Shown: positions 51,483 through 61,523 of the stretch, one piece after another
Numbering within the stretch: position 1 is the stretch's first letter
How the letters are laid out: the number at the start of each line of letters is the position of its first letter
Assembly: GCA_910577735.1 (NCBI GenBank)
Contig: CAJTOO010000005.1
Location: 57,148 to 121,147 of the forward strand
Source: an uncultured Lachnospiraceae bacterium
Lineage (GTDB): Bacteria > Bacillota > Clostridia > Lachnospirales > Lachnospiraceae
DNA: 64,000 bases
Direction: 5' to 3'
Translations under genes and position numbers: made by a program
The notes under the pieces: generated by a model
Seen by the model: the letters and a program-made list of their open reading frames with translations, nothing else
What the model was told of the DNA's origin: nothing
The model's database searches: none

Positions 51483-51541
51483 GCTCTTTCCCTCCATCGC
51501 CGGATGCGGCCACAGGCTGTGGGCCAGCGCTTTTTATTGCT

Positions 51542-51573
51542 ATCATACACCCTTTTGGCTAAAGTGAAAAGGG
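51542..51573 (-). promoter_or_regulatory. pncB promoter overlapped by an inverted repeat
   Basis: Minus strand TTTTCA (51565-51570), 17 bp, TATGAT (51542-51547). CCCTTTT (51550-51556) and AAAAGGG (51567-51573) form an inverted repeat across the spacer and -35, a position suited to a repressor. The repeat does not match an NAD-regulator consensus that I can recite. Confidence 0.55.
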
Positions 51574-51646
51574 GGTTCTACTGTTTTATCTCCACACTGC
51601 CTCACGGTTTTTACGCACTTTATGTATAAAATTTTATAAAGTCACT

Positions 51647-51692
51647 GCAAAAAAGCAGCTGTCGTCCGACCCTTTATGGTCATGACGACAGC
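51647..51692 (-). terminator. terminator of spoVT
   Basis: A 9+4-bp stem (GCTGTCGTC/GACGACAGC and GACC/GGTC, 51658-51692), then on the minus strand TGC and T6. It ends 6 bp after the spoVT stop. Confidence 0.85.
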
Positions 51693-51697
51693 CTGTC

Positions 51698-52240
51698 TCA
51701 CTGCTCCATCTGTCTGCCCAGAAATCCTGCCGCAGACTGAATCAGTTTCTGCTCCACTTCCCCCATCTTGGATTTATGGTCAGTCTCTAAAAGAATCACG
51801 GACCCAATCACATCTCCTTCACAGATAATGGGACTGATTGCCTCATGCTGAAACTCATCCGCATCGGTACTGACCTGGATAAAATTCCTGTCACCCTTAG
51901 CCGCCACCAAGCTTTCCCTGTGGTTGATCTTTTCCTCCAGCTCCCTGCTGATGGATTTCCCCAGCAGATTTTTCATTCCTCCGGATACCGCGATAAACTG
52001 ATCCCTGTCGGAAATCATCGCAATATGTCCCGACACCTGCGCCATGCTCTCCGCATATTGTTTCGCAAAAGTGCCCATCTCGCCTATGGGAGAATATTTC
52101 TTGAGAATAATCTCACCCTCCCTGTCGGTAAAAATTTCAAGCGGATCAGATTCCCTTATGCGGAGAGTCCTGCGGATCTCCTTGGGAATCACAATACGCC
52201 CCAGATCATCTATTCGTCTGACTATACCAGTTGCTTTCAT
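51698..52240 (-). CDS. spoVT: stage V sporulation protein T (AbrB-type regulator)
   Basis: A 180-residue forespore regulator acting late in sporulation. The N-terminal swapped-hairpin AbrB domain is standard (MKATGIVRRIDDLGRIVIPK, residues 1-50), and a C-terminal GAF-like sensor domain follows (about 55-178). GGAGG lies 9 nt before the chosen ATG; the in-frame ATG nine codons upstream overlaps it. In the AT-rich 178 bp upstream, an AGAATA that could be a sigma-G -35 is present, but no matching CATAnTA was found. The gene is monocistronic, with a terminator. Confidence 0.93.
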   Translation of the reverse strand: MKATGIVRRIDDLGRIVIPKEIRRTLRIRESDPLEIFTDREGEIILKKYSPIGEMGTFAKQYAESMAQVSGHIAMISDRDQFIAVSGGMKNLLGKSISRELEEKINHRESLVAAKGDRNFIQVSTDADEFQHEAISPIICEGDVIGSVILLETDHKSKMGEVEQKLIQSAAGFLGRQMEQ

Positions 52241-52417
52241 ATCATATAACCTCCATCTGCCAATCATAGTCGTAGTGTAACTTTACATATTCTTTTATCT
52301 CTACGTTTTTACTATTATTTGTAAAGCAGGAAATTATATGCATCCATTATGAAGAATTTAACATTCAAAATTTTAAAGTATCACTAAGACATCTTATGGT
52401 TCTGCGTTATCACTTTT

Positions 52418-53842
52418 TTACTTGCTTTCGTCTGCCACTAACTCCGGATACTTCACAACAGAGTCAAAGTCACTGCCTTCAGCGAGCACCTTTACCTTCC
52501 AGCTGATTTTGCCATCTATCTGCTTTGGCATGGGCAGATCACCCTCATGCAGCTGATATACTTTATAAGAACCAGTATCTTTCTCCCGATCATAATAGTA
52601 GCTGAGCAGATAATCCTCATCTATCAAAGCAGCGTCCCCTGCATCGCTGTCTCCTCCAAAGATCACAGCCGGCACTTTATAAGTCTCGCTTTTCCCCGTA
52701 TCTGCCGCTACCAGATCCAGCCAGGTCTCCTCTTCTGCCTCATAGAACACAGCCAGATAATCCTGCTCCTCGGTCTCCAGCCAGCTAAAGTCCCCATGGT
52801 ATTCGTCAATCTGTCTTTGATACAGGGTTTGGCCCTTTTCATTTCTCAATTCAACGCTTATGATCGATCCCCACACATCCTCTGTGGCATCCACTGTCTT
52901 AAATGCATATCCCTGTCCGTCCGGCGTATATTCCACTCGCAGAGGACCGATAAAATCATTCTCCGGCATTGCACAGCCACAATCACCTTCGTCTCTCACT
53001 TCTACATGGGGCTTAAAAACAGCTGTCTCCAGAAGCTTCGCTTCTCCACTCAACAGGTCATATTCATAAAGCCCCTCATTCGTACATGCCAGCAATTTTT
53101 TCAGGTCTGTACTGATATCACAGGTATTCTCATAAGCCCCTTTATAATATAAATGATACAATTCACCCATGATTTCCCTGAGATTACAGATTTCGTCCCG
53201 CTCTTTAAAATCCCTTGACAAATGATACAGCCTTCCGTCCGCCTCATAGACATAACCATCCGGCACCATAACGGGACATGCCATGCGTTCATTCACACAA
53301 TCATACCTGTCAGCGTAGTTTTCTATAACTTCCGGCACCTCTGTATAATCATGCCGGTAAACTTCCTGTAATTCGAAATCAGGTATTTGGGCAAGGAAAA
53401 AGATTTTCTGTCTCTGTCTGCCGTCGAGATAGAAGCAATCACCCGTAATCAGTACCGTAGTATCATCCGCTGCAATGCACTGATCCGGCCAGCGGTAACT
53501 CAACTCACCTTCCAAATCGCCTGACTTCACCACAGGTTCGCGAAACGACACTCTTTTCGGTGAGTCCGACATTGTCCGTTTGGGAGCCGGCCTCTTTATG
53601 ACTGCCTGTTCCTGCCGTTCATCCAAATCATCCCCGGCAGCACTTTTCTCTGTCAGACTGACAACCGGGCAGCTCTCCTTCTTCAAATCATGTCCTGCAT
53701 ACATTAACGCCGGGACATCCTGTACGACTGCATATGCAGTCTCTTGTCTTTTAGCAGAATCATCCCTGACGCCTGACAAAATACAGATACCCAACAGGCA
53801 AATCAATCCAAAGACATTTACAGCGCTCTTCCCTTTAGCCAT
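52418..53842 (-). CDS. membrane-anchored orphan extracellular protein
   Basis: A 474-residue protein with an N-terminal signal-anchor (about 7-24, AVNVFGLICLLGICILSG) and a long extracytoplasmic part. After a charged, probably unstructured region (to about 105), the sequence is beta-rich with repeated Tyr/Leu/Asp segments, including DDTTVLITGDCFYLDG and YEYDLLSGEAKLLE. This is suggestive of a WD40/TolB-like propeller but without a motif I can name. GAGAGG lies 8 nt before the ATG; longer in-frame starts lack ribosome binding sites. It is not in an obvious operon and the function is unknown. Confidence 0.75.
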   Translation of the reverse strand: MAKGKSAVNVFGLICLLGICILSGVRDDSAKRQETAYAVVQDVPALMYAGHDLKKESCPVVSLTEKSAAGDDLDERQEQAVIKRPAPKRTMSDSPKRVSFREPVVKSGDLEGELSYRWPDQCIAADDTTVLITGDCFYLDGRQRQKIFFLAQIPDFELQEVYRHDYTEVPEVIENYADRYDCVNERMACPVMVPDGYVYEADGRLYHLSRDFKERDEICNLREIMGELYHLYYKGAYENTCDISTDLKKLLACTNEGLYEYDLLSGEAKLLETAVFKPHVEVRDEGDCGCAMPENDFIGPLRVEYTPDGQGYAFKTVDATEDVWGSIISVELRNEKGQTLYQRQIDEYHGDFSWLETEEQDYLAVFYEAEEETWLDLVAADTGKSETYKVPAVIFGGDSDAGDAALIDEDYLLSYYYDREKDTGSYKVYQLHEGDLPMPKQIDGKISWKVKVLAEGSDFDSVVKYPELVADESK

Positions 53843-53970
53843 CACTTTATCCTCTCTTTCAGAGTGTTTACGCGACAGGCACAGCAGGCCAGACTTGTGA
53901 CGCGCCGACACCAACGGCCAGTCTCTCAACCGACTCAACAAAAATCGGCAAATTATCACATCCTCATCCA

Positions 53971-53999
53971 TTCCCAGTTGTTCCCGCTTTCTTTATAAT
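53971..53999 (+). promoter_or_regulatory. promoter of the cellobiose phosphorylase operon
   Basis: TTCCCA (53971-53976), 17 bp, perfect TATAAT (53994-53999), giving an approximately 95-nt leader. The leader contains GTTGACAAC, a small palindrome at 54053-54061, and the hairpin at 54067-54083 just before the ribosome binding site. Confidence 0.6.
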
Positions 54000-54066
54000 A
54001 TAACCAAACAGAGTAAAAAACAATGGATGTCAGACCTCGCCGGACATTCTTATGTTGACAACGTCA

Positions 54067-54083
54067 GGAGCGGCAAGCGCTCC
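54067..54083 (+). other. leader hairpin ahead of the cellobiose phosphorylase RBS
   Basis: GGAGCG (54067-54072), loop GCAAG, CGCTCC (54078-54083), ending 4 nt before GGGGGAG. It contains a decoy GGAG and could influence ribosome access. Confidence 0.45.
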
Positions 54084-54099
54084 GGAATGGGGGAGTATT

Positions 54100-56517
54100 A
54101 TGAAATATGGACATTTTGATGACCAAAACAGGGAATACGTAATCGACAGGGTGGATCTGCCCTGCTCCTGGACAAATTATCTGGGCGTGGAAAATATGGC
54201 GGCAGTAGTCAATCATACCGCCGGCGGGTATCTGTTCTACAAGACACCTGAGTATCACCGGATCAGCCGTTTCCGCGGGAACGCTGTTCCTATGGACAGG
54301 CCGGGCTTTTACGTTTATATTAGAGATAACGACAAGAAAGATTACTGGTCCATATCCTGGCAGCCGGTGGGAAAGCCATTGGACGCTGCCAGATACACCT
54401 GCCGCCACGGCATGTCCTATACAGTGTATGCGTGTGAATACCAGGATATCAAGGCCTCCCAGACCATGGTGATTCCCAGAGGGGAAGCGGTGCAGCTGTG
54501 GGATGTGAAACTAAAGAATACAGGAAGCGCCACAAGAAACTTAAGCGTGTTCTCCTATCTGGAATTTTCCTTCCACCACATTATGATCGACAACCAGAAT
54601 TATCAGATGAGTCTCTACTGTGCAGGTTCCTCCTACGAGGACGGCGTCATCGAAGAAGACTTATTTTATGAAGAAGAAGGTTATCAGTACTTTACCATGA
54701 ATATGACCCCGGACGGGTTCGACTGCATGCGTGACCGGTTCATCGGCACATACAACACCGAGACAAACCCTGCCGCGCTTTCTTCCGGCAAGTGTTCTTC
54801 TTCCTGTGAAAAAGGCGGTAATCACTGCGGCAGTCTGCAAAAAGACCTGACACTGCAGCCCGGCGAAGAAGTTCGTATAATCTTCATGCTCGGAGAAGGC
54901 AGACGCACCGAAGGAAAACGGATAAGGGCTAAATATGAAGATGCCGCATCCGTAGACCTGGTTTATGCGGACTTAAGACAATACTGGGAAGATAAATTTT
55001 CCAAACTGCAGATTCAGACGCCAAGCGCAGCCATGAATACCATGATCAACACCTGGACCCTGTACCAGTCAGAGATCAATGTCATGTTCTCACGCTTTGC
55101 TTCCTTCATCGAAGTAGGCGGGCGTGTGGGGCTCGGCTACCGGGATACGGCACAGGATGCCATGACGGTACCGCACTCCAACCCGGGCAAGTGCAGGGAA
55201 CGCATCGAACAGCTCCTGCGGGGACTGACCAGTGAAGGTTACGGTCTGCACCTTTTCCAGCCGGAATGGTTCATGGAAGATAAAGGTGCCAAACCTTTTA
55301 AATCACCCACCGTCATCCCGGAGCCTGATAAGGACAACATCATCCATGGACTCAAAGATGCCTGCTCCGACGACGCTCTCTGGCTGGTGGGCGCTGTTGC
55401 TGAATACATTAAGGAGACTGGTGACCTCTCCTTTGCGGATCAAGAACTGCCCTACGCAGACACCTTCCTCTCCGGAAGCACAGAAACCGAATCCGTCTAT
55501 GAGCATCTGAAAAGGATTCTGGACTTTTCCGCAAAGCAGGTGGGGCTTACCGGCATCTGCAAAGGCCTGCGGGCCGACTGGAACGACTGTCTGAACCTGG
55601 GCGGCGGCGAGAGCGCCATGGTCAGTTTCCTGCACTATTGGGCCCTGCAGCACTTCATCGGTCTTGCATCCCGGCTGGACAGACCGGAAGATGCCGACCA
55701 CTATACCCAGATTGCAGACTATGTCAAGGAAGTCTGTAACAAAGAGCTCTGGGATGGTAAATGGTTTATCCGGGGCATCACTGCCAAGGGCAGGAAAATA
55801 GGCACACAGGATGACGCCGAGGGAAAAGTACACCTGGAATCCAACGCCTGGGCTGTACTCTCCGGTGCCGCCGATGAAGACAAAGCTAATATGGCACTTA
55901 AGGCCATTGACGAATACCTTTATACGTCCTACGGTCTCCTGTTAAACACCCCTTCCTATACCGTGCCTGACGATGACATCGGCTTTGTCACCAGGGTGTA
56001 TCCGGGACTTAAGGAAAACGGTGCCGTATTCTCCCATCCCAATCCCTGGGCCTGGGCCGCGGCCTGCACAAGAGGGCGCGGAGACCTTGCCATGAAATTC
56101 TACGATGCTCTTTGCCCTTATCTGCAAAATGATAGGATAGAGACAAGAGAAGCAGAGCCTTACTCCTACTGCCAGTTCATTGCCGGTAAAGATCACAGCG
56201 CCTTTGGCAGGGCAAGGCATCCCTTTATGACCGGTTCCGGCGGCTGGGCCTACTTTGCCGCCACCAGATATATCCTGGGAGTCCGGCCTGATTACGACAG
56301 CCTGACAATCGATCCTTGTATTCCGGCAGACTGGGAGGCTTTCCGTGTGACGCGGATTTTCAGGGGTGCCAGGTACGATATCCGGGTAAGCAATCCCGAA
56401 GGCGTCATGAAGGGTGTAAAAGAAATCCGTGTAGACGGACAGCCGGCAGATAAAATTGATGTGATGCCGGCCGGCAGTGAACATGTTGTGGAAGTAATTC
56501 TGGGAAGCACAGTATAA
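54100..56517 (+). CDS. cellobiose phosphorylase (GH94)
   Basis: An 805-residue cytoplasmic enzyme that splits cellobiose with phosphate into alpha-glucose-1-phosphate and glucose, saving one ATP per disaccharide. The N-terminus MKYGHFDDQNREYVIDR and WTNYLG is characteristic of the cellobiose-specific branch. GYRDTAQDAM (near 350) binds substrate, and the proposed general-acid Asp is in ADWNDCLN (near 490). Chitobiose or other GH94 specificities are less likely but possible. The start ATG follows GGGGGAG; the in-frame ATG at 54052 is unsupported. A hexose-phosphate mutase gene follows 73 bp later. Confidence 0.93.
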   Translation: MKYGHFDDQNREYVIDRVDLPCSWTNYLGVENMAAVVNHTAGGYLFYKTPEYHRISRFRGNAVPMDRPGFYVYIRDNDKKDYWSISWQPVGKPLDAARYTCRHGMSYTVYACEYQDIKASQTMVIPRGEAVQLWDVKLKNTGSATRNLSVFSYLEFSFHHIMIDNQNYQMSLYCAGSSYEDGVIEEDLFYEEEGYQYFTMNMTPDGFDCMRDRFIGTYNTETNPAALSSGKCSSSCEKGGNHCGSLQKDLTLQPGEEVRIIFMLGEGRRTEGKRIRAKYEDAASVDLVYADLRQYWEDKFSKLQIQTPSAAMNTMINTWTLYQSEINVMFSRFASFIEVGGRVGLGYRDTAQDAMTVPHSNPGKCRERIEQLLRGLTSEGYGLHLFQPEWFMEDKGAKPFKSPTVIPEPDKDNIIHGLKDACSDDALWLVGAVAEYIKETGDLSFADQELPYADTFLSGSTETESVYEHLKRILDFSAKQVGLTGICKGLRADWNDCLNLGGGESAMVSFLHYWALQHFIGLASRLDRPEDADHYTQIADYVKEVCNKELWDGKWFIRGITAKGRKIGTQDDAEGKVHLESNAWAVLSGAADEDKANMALKAIDEYLYTSYGLLLNTPSYTVPDDDIGFVTRVYPGLKENGAVFSHPNPWAWAAACTRGRGDLAMKFYDALCPYLQNDRIETREAEPYSYCQFIAGKDHSAFGRARHPFMTGSGGWAYFAATRYILGVRPDYDSLTIDPCIPADWEAFRVTRIFRGARYDIRVSNPEGVMKGVKEIRVDGQPADKIDVMPAGSEHVVEVILGSTV

Positions 56518-56590
56518 ATATTACCGCATAGCTTTAACAGGGTCTTATGGAACAATCAAACATTTCATTTCAAACAGGAGGGATATCAGT

Positions 56591-58006
56591 ATGATTCAAT
56601 TTGGCACAGGCGGCTGGAGAGCCGTAATCGGGGACGAATTTACAAAAGAAAACATTCAGATCTTATCCAAGGCCATCTGCGATAAGATGCGGGAAGAAAA
56701 TGTGGCGCAGGAAGGTATCGTGTTAGGCTACGACAGGCGCTTTCTTTCCAAGGAAGCCATGCAGTGGGCGGCGCAAGTCTTTGCCAAAGAAGGCATCAAG
56801 GCTTATCTGATCAATAAATCGGCGCCCACACCGCTTGTCATGTTTTATGTCATGAAACACGAATTCCACTACGGCATGATGATCACGGCAAGCCACAATC
56901 CGGCAATCTATAACGGCATCAAGGTCTTTACCCATGGGGGCCGGGACGCAGACGAGGTGCAGACTGCCGATATTGAGAGATACATCAACGAAGTGACTGA
57001 CATCCCTGTAGAAGACCTGACTTATCAGGAAGGTCTTGAAAAAGGCCTGATTGAAGAAATCTATCCCCTGAACGAATATCTGGACAGCATTATTGATACG
57101 GTGGATATGGATAAGATCAAGAAACGCGGCCTGAGAGTTGCCCTTGATCCCATGTACGGTGTCAGTGAGACTTCTCTTAAGACCATCCTGATGACCGCCA
57201 GATGTGAAGTGGAAACCATTCACGAAAGACACGATACCCTCTTTGGCGGCAAGCTGCCTGCGCCTACGGCAGAAACTCTGCGCACCTTACAGAATTATGT
57301 GATAGACAGACGCTGTGATCTGGGCATTGCCACAGATGGCGATGCCGACAGAATCGGTGTCATCGACGATAAGGGCAATTTCCTTCATCCCAATGATATC
57401 CTTGTACTGCTCTATTATTATCTGGTAAAGTATAAAGGCTGGCACGGAGACGCCGTCAGAAATATCTGCACCACCCATCTCTTAGACCGGGTAGCCGAGA
57501 GTTTCGGAGAATCCTGTTATGAGGTACCTGTTGGATTTAAACACATCTCTGCCAAAATGTTTGCCACAGATGCCATCATCGGCGGAGAATCCTCCGGCGG
57601 TATGGCAGTAAGAGGGCATATCAAAGGCAAGGACGGTATCTATGCTTCCGCTCTCTTGGTGGAAATGATCGCAGTGACAGGTATGCCCTTGTCAAAGATC
57701 ATGGAAACCATTCGCAGGGAATACGGCGGCATGGCTTTGGAAGAAAGGGACTACCGCTTCAGCCCGCAGCGAAAGGCGGAGATACATAAACAGCTTCTGG
57801 AAGATAAAGAACTGCCCCAGATTCCCTATGAGATTGACCGCATTTCCTACCTGGACGGCCTCAAGATTTACTTAAAAGACGGGGGCTGGATTTCTGTGAG
57901 ATTTTCAGGAACAGAACCTCTCCTGCGAATCTTCTGCGAGATGAAAGACCAGAGCCAGGCAGCCGCATTCTGTGAAATATTTGAAACATACTTATCTTTA
58001 AACTGA
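56591..58006 (+). CDS. phosphoglucomutase/phosphomannomutase family
   Basis: A 471-residue alpha-D-phosphohexomutase. The phosphoserine loop TASHNP is at 99-104 (Ser101), the metal loop DGDADRIG near 247, the sugar-binding GGESSGGMA near 330 and the phosphate-binding SGTEPLLRI near 440. All four catalytic segments are intact, while the length is short of the 550-580-residue phosphoglucomutase type. Next to the phosphorylase gene, it would convert glucose-1-phosphate to glucose-6-phosphate, linking cellobiose to glycolysis. GGAGGG lies 8 nt before the ATG. Confidence 0.93.
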   Translation: MIQFGTGGWRAVIGDEFTKENIQILSKAICDKMREENVAQEGIVLGYDRRFLSKEAMQWAAQVFAKEGIKAYLINKSAPTPLVMFYVMKHEFHYGMMITASHNPAIYNGIKVFTHGGRDADEVQTADIERYINEVTDIPVEDLTYQEGLEKGLIEEIYPLNEYLDSIIDTVDMDKIKKRGLRVALDPMYGVSETSLKTILMTARCEVETIHERHDTLFGGKLPAPTAETLRTLQNYVIDRRCDLGIATDGDADRIGVIDDKGNFLHPNDILVLLYYYLVKYKGWHGDAVRNICTTHLLDRVAESFGESCYEVPVGFKHISAKMFATDAIIGGESSGGMAVRGHIKGKDGIYASALLVEMIAVTGMPLSKIMETIRREYGGMALEERDYRFSPQRKAEIHKQLLEDKELPQIPYEIDRISYLDGLKIYLKDGGWISVRFSGTEPLLRIFCEMKDQSQAAAFCEIFETYLSLN

Positions 58007-58060
58007 TCTGATACCGGTCAGTCAGCAGTGCGTAAAGATAATGATCGCATAGACACCATA

Positions 58061-58086
58061 AGGCGCAGACTATTTGGTCTGCGCCT
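58061..58086 (+). terminator. stem-loop after the mutase gene
   Basis: A perfect 10-bp stem (AGGCGCAGAC/GTCTGCGCCT, loop TATTTG) lies 55 bp after the mutase stop. There is no T-run, so it may be a weak terminator or an RNA 3'-end stabiliser. Confidence 0.5.
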
Positions 58087-58186
58087 GCTGCATCACAAAA
58101 CAAATGCATGATTTTAGAAAATTACAGCGCTACTTCCAAAAAACAGAAAAATGGTATAGACTGAAAGTTAAAACGCAGGAGAAGGT

Positions 58187-59974
58187 ATGAATATAGATAT
58201 GGCAATAAGCAGTGAACAATACACACGCAAAAAATCACTCAGATGGAGTATGGTCAGAAGACTGCTGTTTGGGTGGTTTTTTCCCCTGTTTATGCTGATT
58301 CTCATTATGATTCTGCTGATAACAGGCAACCTTTACCGTCAGATGGAACATACCATCACGGCTTCTATGGAGAAGACCGCAGACATCATGCAGATTCAGC
58401 TCAAAGACTGTGAAACAGCCTCGAAAAATGCTTCCTATATGGGCGTGATATCCAAAAGTTACGCTGCCTATCTGAACGACGAAAACAGAAATATCTTTGA
58501 AAAATGTGTGGAAAATTTCTTAAACCAACAATACGCATATAACGATAACTGTAAGACAGCTCAGCTTATCGTCCTCGGGGAGGAAGACATCTGCTACTAT
58601 GCACTGAACAACAGCAACGGCGGAAGCTATCAGGATATCGTTTTCTTTCGTTCAACATCCCAGGATATCATTCTCGACGTGGCAAAGACACTGGACACCG
58701 GCACCACCCTGGTATGCGTGGACGGAAGAATCTACATGGTCAGGAATCTGGTGACTTCTAAATTCGTACCCTACGCCGTGCTTTCCCTGGAACTGGATGA
58801 AGCTTCTTTGATGCAGAGTTTTTCCGGCATATGGGGTTATACCGGTGTGAGCCTGTATTGGAATCATGAACTGGTGACCACAACAGACAGCAGTGCCTCT
58901 GCTATTCTGCCCAAAAGCACACAGACAAGGTTAAAAGAAAAGAATACTTCCTATGAACACCGCTCCGGTCCCTATTCCTACATCCACCACAAAATAGATA
59001 CTTATGAAGGTACCCTCGTTCTCTCTGTGAGTCTGGACAATCGGGTGATTCATGCAGAAACCATTACCATACGGTACCTTTTCCTGCTTATGCTCGTTTT
59101 CATGATACCTCTGGTCATTCAGATGATGCGCTTTTTTCATAAGAAAGTAACTGTTCCATTGCGGGATCTGATCCATGCCGCAGACGCTGTCAGAGAGGGA
59201 AACCTTGGCATACAGATAACCAATGTGGAGGACAACCGGGAATTTTATCACGTAAAAGACTCCTTTAACCATATGTCTTCACAGCTTAAGAGCCAGTTTG
59301 ACAAGATTTACCTGGAAGAGATTGCGCTGCGGGACGCTAAGATTATGGCACTGCAATCACAGATTAATCCTCATTTTCTGAACAACACACTGGAAATCAT
59401 CAACTGGGAGGCACGCCTGAATGGTAACTATAAAGTAAGCAGCATGATTGAAGCCCTCTCTACCATGTTAGGAGCCACCATGAACCGCCGGGAACAACAG
59501 TTTCATTCCATTGCGGAGGAAATGGCCTATGCCGATGCCTACTTATATATTATTGCCCAGCGCTTCGGTACGAAATTCCAATGCACGAAACATATTGATG
59601 AGCGGCTTCTGACCCTGCAGGTACCACGGCTGATCGTTCAGCCCATTGTAGAAAATGCAGTGGAGCATGGGATAGACATCTCCACAAAGGGCTCCCTCGA
59701 AATCCGGCTTTATGAAAGGGCAGACGGCTATCTGTGCATCGAGATTGAGGATAATGGCCATCTGACGAAAGAGAACAAAGCAAAGATCAACCGGCTACTC
59801 TCCAAGGACGCCAAACCCTCCGGCGAAAAGAGAGTCAGCCTGGGTATTCGTAATGTTGACCAGAGACTCAAGATGATTTATGGAGATGATTGTGGATTAT
59901 TTATAACCGGAAACGAACAGGAAAATACAGTCAGTACAATTTTGCTCAAAACAGAAGTGCCAACCGAGCAATAA
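58187..59974 (+). CDS. YesM-type sensor histidine kinase
   Basis: A 595-residue kinase of the class that senses carbohydrates or their transport. TM1 is at about 26-48 and an extracellular dCache-like region at about 50-285. TM2 is at about 288-312, then HAMP. The His_kinase domain has QINPHFLNNTLEIINWEA (His near 395), and the HATPase has IVQPIVENAVEHGI and LGIRNVDQRL. These kinases normally pair with an AraC-type (YesN) regulator; none is in this window, so the partner lies elsewhere or is lost. It precedes the sugar ABC genes by 99 bp and probably controls them. Confidence 0.93.
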   Translation: MNIDMAISSEQYTRKKSLRWSMVRRLLFGWFFPLFMLILIMILLITGNLYRQMEHTITASMEKTADIMQIQLKDCETASKNASYMGVISKSYAAYLNDENRNIFEKCVENFLNQQYAYNDNCKTAQLIVLGEEDICYYALNNSNGGSYQDIVFFRSTSQDIILDVAKTLDTGTTLVCVDGRIYMVRNLVTSKFVPYAVLSLELDEASLMQSFSGIWGYTGVSLYWNHELVTTTDSSASAILPKSTQTRLKEKNTSYEHRSGPYSYIHHKIDTYEGTLVLSVSLDNRVIHAETITIRYLFLLMLVFMIPLVIQMMRFFHKKVTVPLRDLIHAADAVREGNLGIQITNVEDNREFYHVKDSFNHMSSQLKSQFDKIYLEEIALRDAKIMALQSQINPHFLNNTLEIINWEARLNGNYKVSSMIEALSTMLGATMNRREQQFHSIAEEMAYADAYLYIIAQRFGTKFQCTKHIDERLLTLQVPRLIVQPIVENAVEHGIDISTKGSLEIRLYERADGYLCIEIEDNGHLTKENKAKINRLLSKDAKPSGEKRVSLGIRNVDQRLKMIYGDDCGLFITGNEQENTVSTILLKTEVPTEQ

Positions 59975-60073
59975 AAGGCAAAAAAAGACAATACCAACAA
60001 TTACCCTTTTTTTCTTTTGCAGGTAAGATATAGATGTAACCAAACAAAAGAAATCAACAAGGGAGGATGAATA

Positions 60074-61495
60074 ATGAAAAAAAGAATAATCTCTGCAATG
60101 CTTGCAGGAATGATGGTATTATCCATGACCGCATGCGGAAATGACAACAGCGCAGGTAACGCTGACTCGGCAGCACCGGCTGCGGCTCCGACAGAAAGTA
60201 CGGATACTGCACAAAGCACAGAAGAGGCTGAAGAACCTGCAGAAGCAGCCCAGCCCGCAGGTCCGGTAGAACTCACGGTTACCACCACCTTTGCCGGTGA
60301 GGATGGCAACGCACAAAATTACAAGAATGCCGTTAAAGCCTGGGAAGAGCAGACTGGTAATACAATAGTAGACACATCTGCAACCGCAGACGAGACCTTC
60401 AAGATGAGGGTGGCTACAGACTTCGAGACTGGCTCCGAACCTGACGTACTGTTCTTCTTCAACGGTGCAGATGCCAACAGCTTCATCGAGGCGGGCAAGG
60501 TATTATCCATCGACGAAATCCGCACAGAGTATCCGGAATATGCAACCAACATGAACGAAGATCTGATTCCCGGTTCTCTGGTAGACGGTAAAAAATACGC
60601 AATCCCTGTTAACGGCTACTGGGAAGCAATGTTTGTCAACACAGAAGTCTTAGATGCAGCAGGCGTGGCAGTGCCTGGTGAAAACTACACCATGGATATG
60701 TTCAAAGAAGACTGCCAGAAGATTAAAGATGCAGGTTATACTCCTATCGCCGCAGCACTGGGCAATATCCCTCATTACTGGTGGGAGTTCGCTATCTTTA
60801 ATAACCAGTCACCGGACACACATCTGGAAGTTCCGGCAAGCGTTGAGGACGCAAACGGCCAGGCATGGGTTGCCGGCATGAACGACATCAAGGAACTGTA
60901 TGAACTGGGATATTTCCCTGACAATACACTCTCCGCAACAGACGATGAAACTTTCGCAATGTTTACAGACAGCAAAGCAGCTTTCCTGATTGATGGTTCC
61001 TGGAAAGTCGGCGGTATCGTAGGTTCCTGCCAGTCCGATCCGGAAGATTCTTCCACACTGGATACTGAGAAGCTCGCTAAATTTGATGTAACTTATGTGC
61101 CCGGTAAAGGCAACAGAAAAGCAACTGATCTGGTCGGCGGCCTTTCCTCCGGTTACTATATCACAAGAAAAGCATGGGATGATCCGGACAAGAGAGCTGC
61201 AGCAGTCAACTTCGTAGAGTATATGACCTCTGACACAGTCGTACCCGCATTTGCACAGCATGCAGCATCTGCTTTAAAGAACGCACCTGTGGTCGATCCC
61301 GCAGAGTTCAACGAATTACAGCTCAGAGCTATTGAGATGATGGCTGGGGTAACCTCTCTCACCGGCGCTGTACAGGATGTATTCCAGGGCGACTGCCGTG
61401 TATCCACCTTCGATGGCATGCCTGAAATCGTAACCGGCAGAGTAGATGCCGTAGACGCAGTGGCTGAAGGTCTGGACACTTATCACAATCAGTAA
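60074..61495 (+). CDS. sugar ABC transporter substrate-binding lipoprotein
   Basis: A 473-residue extracellular solute-binding protein (family 1 type). The signal peptide ends in lipobox MTAC (Cys21). A Ser/Ala/Glu/Pro-rich linker (22-68) follows, then the two-lobed binding fold (PVELTVTTTFAGEDG onward; NGYWEAMFVN, DGSWKVGGI, GGLSSGYYI). It is followed by two permease genes. Cello-oligosaccharide or another oligosaccharide is the likely ligand given the phosphorylase upstream; this is context only. GGGAGG lies 8 nt before the ATG. Confidence 0.95.
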   Translation: MKKRIISAMLAGMMVLSMTACGNDNSAGNADSAAPAAAPTESTDTAQSTEEAEEPAEAAQPAGPVELTVTTTFAGEDGNAQNYKNAVKAWEEQTGNTIVDTSATADETFKMRVATDFETGSEPDVLFFFNGADANSFIEAGKVLSIDEIRTEYPEYATNMNEDLIPGSLVDGKKYAIPVNGYWEAMFVNTEVLDAAGVAVPGENYTMDMFKEDCQKIKDAGYTPIAAALGNIPHYWWEFAIFNNQSPDTHLEVPASVEDANGQAWVAGMNDIKELYELGYFPDNTLSATDDETFAMFTDSKAAFLIDGSWKVGGIVGSCQSDPEDSSTLDTEKLAKFDVTYVPGKGNRKATDLVGGLSSGYYITRKAWDDPDKRAAAVNFVEYMTSDTVVPAFAQHAASALKNAPVVDPAEFNELQLRAIEMMAGVTSLTGAVQDVFQGDCRVSTFDGMPEIVTGRVDAVDAVAEGLDTYHNQ

Positions 61496-61523
61496 TCTAT
61501 GACAAAATGCAAATCAGCTGAAA

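Noticed and set aside
52241..52330. Sigma-G promoter for spoVT
   Set aside because: An AGAATA could be the -35, but no CATAnTA lies 16-18 bp downstream.
59972..60020. A-rich/T-rich inverted repeat between the YesM kinase and binding-protein genes as terminator
   Set aside because: The arms contain no GC core and the loop is long; stability would be negligible.
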